Source of the DNA: Vibrio sp.
GTDB lineage: Bacteria > Pseudomonadota > Gammaproteobacteria > Enterobacterales > Vibrionaceae
Length of the DNA stretch: 52,391 nt
Assembly (NCBI GenBank): GCA_028131545.1
Contig: JAOICL010000013.1
Coordinates: 1 to 52,391 of the forward strand
Reading direction: 5' to 3'
This document shows positions 48,437 to 52,391 of this stretch, in pieces. The notes below the pieces were generated by a model that had not been told where the DNA came from, did not search any database, and saw only the letters and a program-made list of their open reading frames with translations. The position numbers and the translations under genes are program-made. The stretch's first letter is position 1, and every line of letters starts with the position of its first letter.

Positions 48437-50104
48437 TTATTTAGTGATACGTTTGTATTTAATTCTGTGAGGTTCAGCAGCTTGCGCACCGATTGTCTTC
48501 TTAAGCCATTCCATATATTCAGTGTAGTTACCCTCATAAAAGTTAACTTGACCTTCATCTCTATAGTCAATGATATGAGTGGCAATTCTATCTAGGAACC
48601 AGCGGTCGTGAGAGATAACCATGGCACATCCTGGAAATTCAAGTAGAGCTTCTTCAAGAGCTCGTAGGGTTTCAACATCCAGATCATTGGTTGGTTCATC
48701 CAGAAGTAAAACGTTACCGCCTGCTTTTAGTAGCTTCGCTAAATGTACACGGTTTCTTTCACCACCAGAGAGCTCACCGATGACTTTTTGTTGATCGATA
48801 CCTCTGAAATTAAAGCGAGAACAATAAGCTCTAGCTGGAATTTCAAAATGATTAATCTTGATGATATCAGCGCCTTCAGATATTTCTTGGAAGACCGTAT
48901 TCTTATCATTCATTGAGTCTCTAAACTGTTCAACTGAGGCTAATTTAACCGTATCACCTAGTTCGATCGTTCCTGAGTCAGGTTGTTCTGTTTCACTCAG
49001 CATTTTAAATAACGTAGACTTACCAGCACCATTCGCACCGATAATACCGACGATAGCACCTTTTGGTATGCTGAAAGACAAATCGTCAATTAAAACACGG
49101 CCATCAAAAGACTTAGTTAAGTTCTTAACTTCAATGACTTTATCACCAAGGCGTTCACCAGGTGGAATGAAAAGTTCATTTGTTTCATTTCGTTTTTGAT
49201 GATCAGATGTTTGAAGTTCTTCAAAACGAGCCATACGAGCTTTTGATTTGGCTTGTCGTCCTTTTGGATTCTGACGAACCCAATCAAGTTCTTTTTCAAT
49301 GGTTTTTTGACGAGCTTTTTCTTGGGAAGCTTCCTGTTTTAGGCGCGCATCTTTTTGCTCTAACCACGATGTGTAGTTACCTTCCCATGGGATACCTTCA
49401 CCACGGTCAAGCTCTAAAATCCAACCCGCTGCATTATCTAAGAAATAGCGGTCGTGGGTAATAGCGACAACAGTACCAGCATAATCCACGAGGAATCGTT
49501 CTAACCAGGCAACGGATTCTGCATCTAAGTGGTTGGTTGGCTCATCAAGTAAAAGCATATCTGGCTTTTCAAGTAGCAAGCGACAAATAGCAACACGACG
49601 ACGTTCACCACCAGAAAGAAATTCAATCTTTTGATCCCACTCAGGCAAACGGAGTGCATCAGCTGCGCGTTCGAGGGTATTGTCTAGGTTGTGACCATCT
49701 TTTGCTTGAATAAGCGCTTCTAGTTCACCTTGCTGCTTTGCTAATTCGTCAAAGTCCGCATCTGGTTCAGCATAAGCAGCATACACTTCATCTAACCTTT
49801 TTAGGGCGACAGCGACATCAGATACTGCTTCTTCAACAATTTCTCGTACGGTTTTTGACTCATCAAGTACCGGTTCTTGTGGTAAGTAGCCAACATTAAG
49901 ATCTGGTTGTGGGCGTGCTTCACCATCAATATCTTGGTCAAGACCCGCCATAATGCGAAGTAATGTCGATTTACCAGAACCATTTAAACCAAGTACACCG
50001 ATCTTAGCACCAGGAAAAAAGCTAAGCGAAATATCTTTCAGAATCTGACGCTTCGGAGGAACTATTTTGCTCACCCGCGACATTGTATATACGTATTCAG
50101 CCAT
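48437..50104 (-). CDS. ettA: Energy-dependent translational throttle protein EttA (ABC-F)
   Basis: Binds the ribosomal E site and gates the first peptide bond according to the ATP/ADP ratio. The 555-residue product has two ABC cassettes, each with Walker A (GLNGSGKST; GANGAGKST), signature (LSGGERRRVA; LSGGERNRVHLA) and Walker B (LLLDEPTNHLD; LLLDEPTNDLD). Between them is the linker and the arm region with EWLEQKDARLKQE-type helices. No membrane domain is present. It is divergent from slt, with a 281-bp gap that shows no clear elements. Confidence 0.96.
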   Translation of the reverse strand: MAEYVYTMSRVSKIVPPKRQILKDISLSFFPGAKIGVLGLNGSGKSTLLRIMAGLDQDIDGEARPQPDLNVGYLPQEPVLDESKTVREIVEEAVSDVAVALKRLDEVYAAYAEPDADFDELAKQQGELEALIQAKDGHNLDNTLERAADALRLPEWDQKIEFLSGGERRRVAICRLLLEKPDMLLLDEPTNHLDAESVAWLERFLVDYAGTVVAITHDRYFLDNAAGWILELDRGEGIPWEGNYTSWLEQKDARLKQEASQEKARQKTIEKELDWVRQNPKGRQAKSKARMARFEELQTSDHQKRNETNELFIPPGERLGDKVIEVKNLTKSFDGRVLIDDLSFSIPKGAIVGIIGANGAGKSTLFKMLSETEQPDSGTIELGDTVKLASVEQFRDSMNDKNTVFQEISEGADIIKINHFEIPARAYCSRFNFRGIDQQKVIGELSGGERNRVHLAKLLKAGGNVLLLDEPTNDLDVETLRALEEALLEFPGCAMVISHDRWFLDRIATHIIDYRDEGQVNFYEGNYTEYMEWLKKTIGAQAAEPHRIKYKRITK

Positions 50105-50385
50105 TGCCGATCGTCCCTAAATGTTTATTTCAAGTAAAGACAACATTTTATACCAGATTATTAAATTTTGTTACCCAAAATAAAAATTTGAAACGTGCAA
50201 ACTACTCAGGCTCTTCTACTCTTTTAGAACTCAGAAGTTAAAATCTGGTTAAGGTGTAACCTACCTCGCATATTGACACGTACAATGATCGACATTCCAC
50301 ACTTTTAAGGCTATAGCTAGAAATCTTTATTAGACTGTTAACAAGTAGGGATGTTGATTTTTTAGCTGAAATAGGATGATGGCTT

Positions 50386-52335
50386 ATGCTCCAACAGTTT
50401 TTCCCAAGAAAACAATTAATATCAAAAATCACACTTGTTTTATCTTCATTTTTTACGCCTCTTACGGCTGCGGTATCTATCGAGCAGATTCAAGAGAAAC
50501 GTGCTTTATATGATCAGGCTCAAAAGTTATTAGATCGTAAGCAAATATCTCGTTATTTGAATATGAGAGAACTAATCGAAGATTACTCTCTAACACCTTA
50601 TTTAGATTATCGTGTCATGTTGTCTAAGCTTCATCATCTATCGCCAAATGAAGTGAATCTTTTCATCGAGAAACATCAAGAATACCCATTTTCCCAGAGT
50701 ATTCGGGCTCCTTATATCTCTTCACTAGTGACACGTAAAAACTGGAAAGCATTAATTGAATTCCAACCGAATGAGCCTAATGGGGAAAGCTATCAATGCC
50801 ATTATTATCTAGCACACTATAAGATAAGAAATGAAAGCATTGCATTTGAAGGGGCTAAAAAGCTATGGCTGAGCGGTCAAAGTGTATCAGCAGCCTGTGA
50901 TCCATTGTTTAAAGAGTGGGCTAAAGTCGGAGGAAAAACAGATGATTTGATTTTAGAGCGTATTTTGCTGGCTTATCAGGAGCGGAGTTACTCTTTAGCC
51001 AATTATTTAGCTAAGCAATTAAAAGGTCATGTTGAGCAACAGCAAGCAAAGCAAATGCGATCTTTATTTGTGCATAAGAAAGAGATTCTCGATTATGCTG
51101 AAAAAAATCAAAGTTCGCTTTTCTCTCAGCAAGTCAGTATTGTCGCTTTCAAAAAGTTAGTCAGGCGTGATGTTAAAACATCACAGGAAATATTGGATAA
51201 TTTAATCACCATTTATCAAATTACTCCCGAGCAATCTCAAGAAATGAAAGAGCAGGTCGCGATTCGTTTATTTAACACAAAGCATACGCACTTGGATAAT
51301 TGGCGAGATGAAACGATATTGACGTCTGACAATGTGAAATTGATCGAGAGAAGAATTCGATTGGCAATACAAGATGCTGATTGGAAAGGGGTGTCTCAAT
51401 GGATCTCGTTGTTACCAGGTGAAGCTCAGCGCTCGTTACGCTGGCAGTTTTGGGCAGGTAGAGCCGATATTTTACAAGGTAACCCTCAGCTAGGTACAGA
51501 GAAGTTAAAAGGCTTATTAGGACAAAGAAATTTCTATAGTGTGGCGGCTAGTCGTGAGTTAGGTGTTCCAGTGTATTTTCCTACCTCTACATTAGAGCTT
51601 AACCAAACCGATGTGCAATCTTATTCAGAATCACTGACACGTATTCAAGAATTACTGAATAGAAATAAAGTCTCCGTCGCAAAGCAAGAATGGAGGTGGC
51701 TACTGTCTCAAGTTCCTCAAAATGAAAAGGAAATGCTGACAGCTTATGCCAGTGAACATCAATGGCATCATTTTGCAGTCAAAGGTTCTATTGCTGCTAA
51801 GATGTGGGATAATCTCCAATTGCGTTTCCCTATTGCGCATGAATGGTCATTTAATCATTACGCCAAAAAACATGATATTGACCCCATTACACTAATGTCT
51901 TTAGCTAGACAGGAAAGTGGTCTTGATGAAAAAGCACGCTCACCAGTCGGTGCGAGAGGGATTATGCAAATAATGCCAGCGACCGCTCGTTATGTCGCAA
52001 GAAAGTATAAGTTGGCGTATAACGGTGCGAGTGATTTATATCATGTAGAAAAAAACATTAAGATAGGAAGCCAGTATTTAGATGGTTTGTTGGACAGATA
52101 TGATAATAATCGCATTTTAGCGTTCGCTGCTTATAATGCTGGCCCTAATCGAGTGAAAACTTGGAGAAAAAGAAGCGATGGAAAGCTGGATGTGTATGCT
52201 TTTATCGAATCCATTCCTTTTAATGAAACCCGTGGATATGTTCAAAATATTTTAATGTTTGAAACTTACTATCGCAATATCATGGATATTGAAGGGGATT
52301 TCTTAAATGAACATGAATTACGAGCAAAATATTAA
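50386..52335 (+). CDS. slt: Soluble lytic murein transglycosylase Slt
   Basis: Periplasmic enzyme that cleaves glycan strands to 1,6-anhydro products, the molecules AmpG re-imports. The 649 residues comprise a signal peptide (about 1-29), a long superhelical U domain, a linker, and a C-terminal goose-lysozyme-like domain with catalytic Glu510 in LARQESGLDEKARSPVGARG, then GIMQIMPATA and AYNAGPNRV. The start ATG is the first of the frame. Its TAA overlaps the next start codon. Confidence 0.94.
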   Translation: MLQQFFPRKQLISKITLVLSSFFTPLTAAVSIEQIQEKRALYDQAQKLLDRKQISRYLNMRELIEDYSLTPYLDYRVMLSKLHHLSPNEVNLFIEKHQEYPFSQSIRAPYISSLVTRKNWKALIEFQPNEPNGESYQCHYYLAHYKIRNESIAFEGAKKLWLSGQSVSAACDPLFKEWAKVGGKTDDLILERILLAYQERSYSLANYLAKQLKGHVEQQQAKQMRSLFVHKKEILDYAEKNQSSLFSQQVSIVAFKKLVRRDVKTSQEILDNLITIYQITPEQSQEMKEQVAIRLFNTKHTHLDNWRDETILTSDNVKLIERRIRLAIQDADWKGVSQWISLLPGEAQRSLRWQFWAGRADILQGNPQLGTEKLKGLLGQRNFYSVAASRELGVPVYFPTSTLELNQTDVQSYSESLTRIQELLNRNKVSVAKQEWRWLLSQVPQNEKEMLTAYASEHQWHHFAVKGSIAAKMWDNLQLRFPIAHEWSFNHYAKKHDIDPITLMSLARQESGLDEKARSPVGARGIMQIMPATARYVARKYKLAYNGASDLYHVEKNIKIGSQYLDGLLDRYDNNRILAFAAYNAGPNRVKTWRKRSDGKLDVYAFIESIPFNETRGYVQNILMFETYYRNIMDIEGDFLNEHELRAKY

Positions 52336-52391
52336 TGTCATCTGAATCAAGAGATAAATTGCAGCTTAATGATCTTGAACTCGTGAACACA
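52335..52391 (+). CDS. Start of a gene coupled to slt, possibly trpR (partial)
   Basis: An ATG overlaps the slt stop (TAATG) and opens a frame of 19 residues, MSSESRDKLQLNDLELVNT, that runs off the window. In E. coli trpR directly follows slt, so the tryptophan repressor is the best guess, but nothing in the visible residues proves it. Confidence 0.35.
   Translation, partial: MSSESRDKLQLNDLELVNT

Noticed and set aside
49117..49461. Short open frames on both strands inside ettA
   Set aside because: They overlap a fully conserved ABC-F gene in other frames and have no start signals.

Overview
The window looks like chromosome 1 of a marine Vibrionaceae bacterium, most likely Aliivibrio (A. fischeri / logei / wodanis / salmonicida group). 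The reasons are AT-rich DNA, a complete nqrABCDEF sodium pump followed by apbE and nqrM, near-Vibrio protein sequences throughout, and conserved gamma-proteobacterial blocks (queA-tgt-yajC-secDF, suhB/trmJ, iscRSUA-hscBA-fdx-iscX-pepB-ndk, bolA-yajG-ampG, yajL-panE, slt). Species assignment is inference. No insertion sequence, prophage, CRISPR array, tRNA or rRNA gene was seen.

Layout. 1-6 kb: queuosine tRNA genes queA and tgt, then yajC-secD-secF, closed by a strong terminator. 6-10 kb: accessory segment with a GAF-GGDEF protein, a lone PLP enzyme of the cysteine-synthase fold, a frameshifted AraC regulator and a divergent small membrane protein. 10-19.6 kb: suhB and trmJ (divergent), then the ISC iron-sulfur operon behind two adjacent IscR operators, then pepB and ndk. 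19.6-23.7 kb, minus strand: hmp, csdA-type desulfurase, yajL, panE. 23.8-25.7 kb: Lon-substrate-binding-domain protein, an ECF sigma factor and its ChrR-type zinc anti-sigma (singlet-oxygen type pair). 26-28.5 kb: fbp and dbpA. 28.7-34.1 kb: sugar-acid cluster with eda, kdgK, a PTS EIIBC, an enolase-superfamily dehydratase and a frameshifted GntR regulator. 34.3-38.5 kb: ampG, periplasmic cyclophilin, yajG, rlmG, with bolA divergent. 38.5-46.1 kb: Na+-NQR operon plus its two maturation genes. 46.3-52.4 kb: DUF2884 protein, M23 peptidase, ettA, slt, and the first codons of a gene overlapping slt.

The most unusual signal is that three regulatory genes (AraC type, ECF sigma, GntR type) are each out of frame by a single base, and each break maps to a poly-A/poly-T tract of 6, 8 or 9 bases. 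Correcting one base restores a full-length family-typical protein in all three. This may be real decay, phase variation, RNA polymerase slippage or homopolymer sequencing error; the sequence alone cannot decide.

Other points worth checking are: a candidate ECF-type promoter in front of the Lon-domain gene; a 10-bp-arm inverted repeat that would bury the hmp ribosome binding site; a sugar-acid cluster that pairs a PTS permease with a non-phosphorylated-substrate type dehydratase; tandem abutting hairpins between the cyclophilin gene and ampG; and a structured tgt-yajC spacer ending in a perfect extended -10 promoter.
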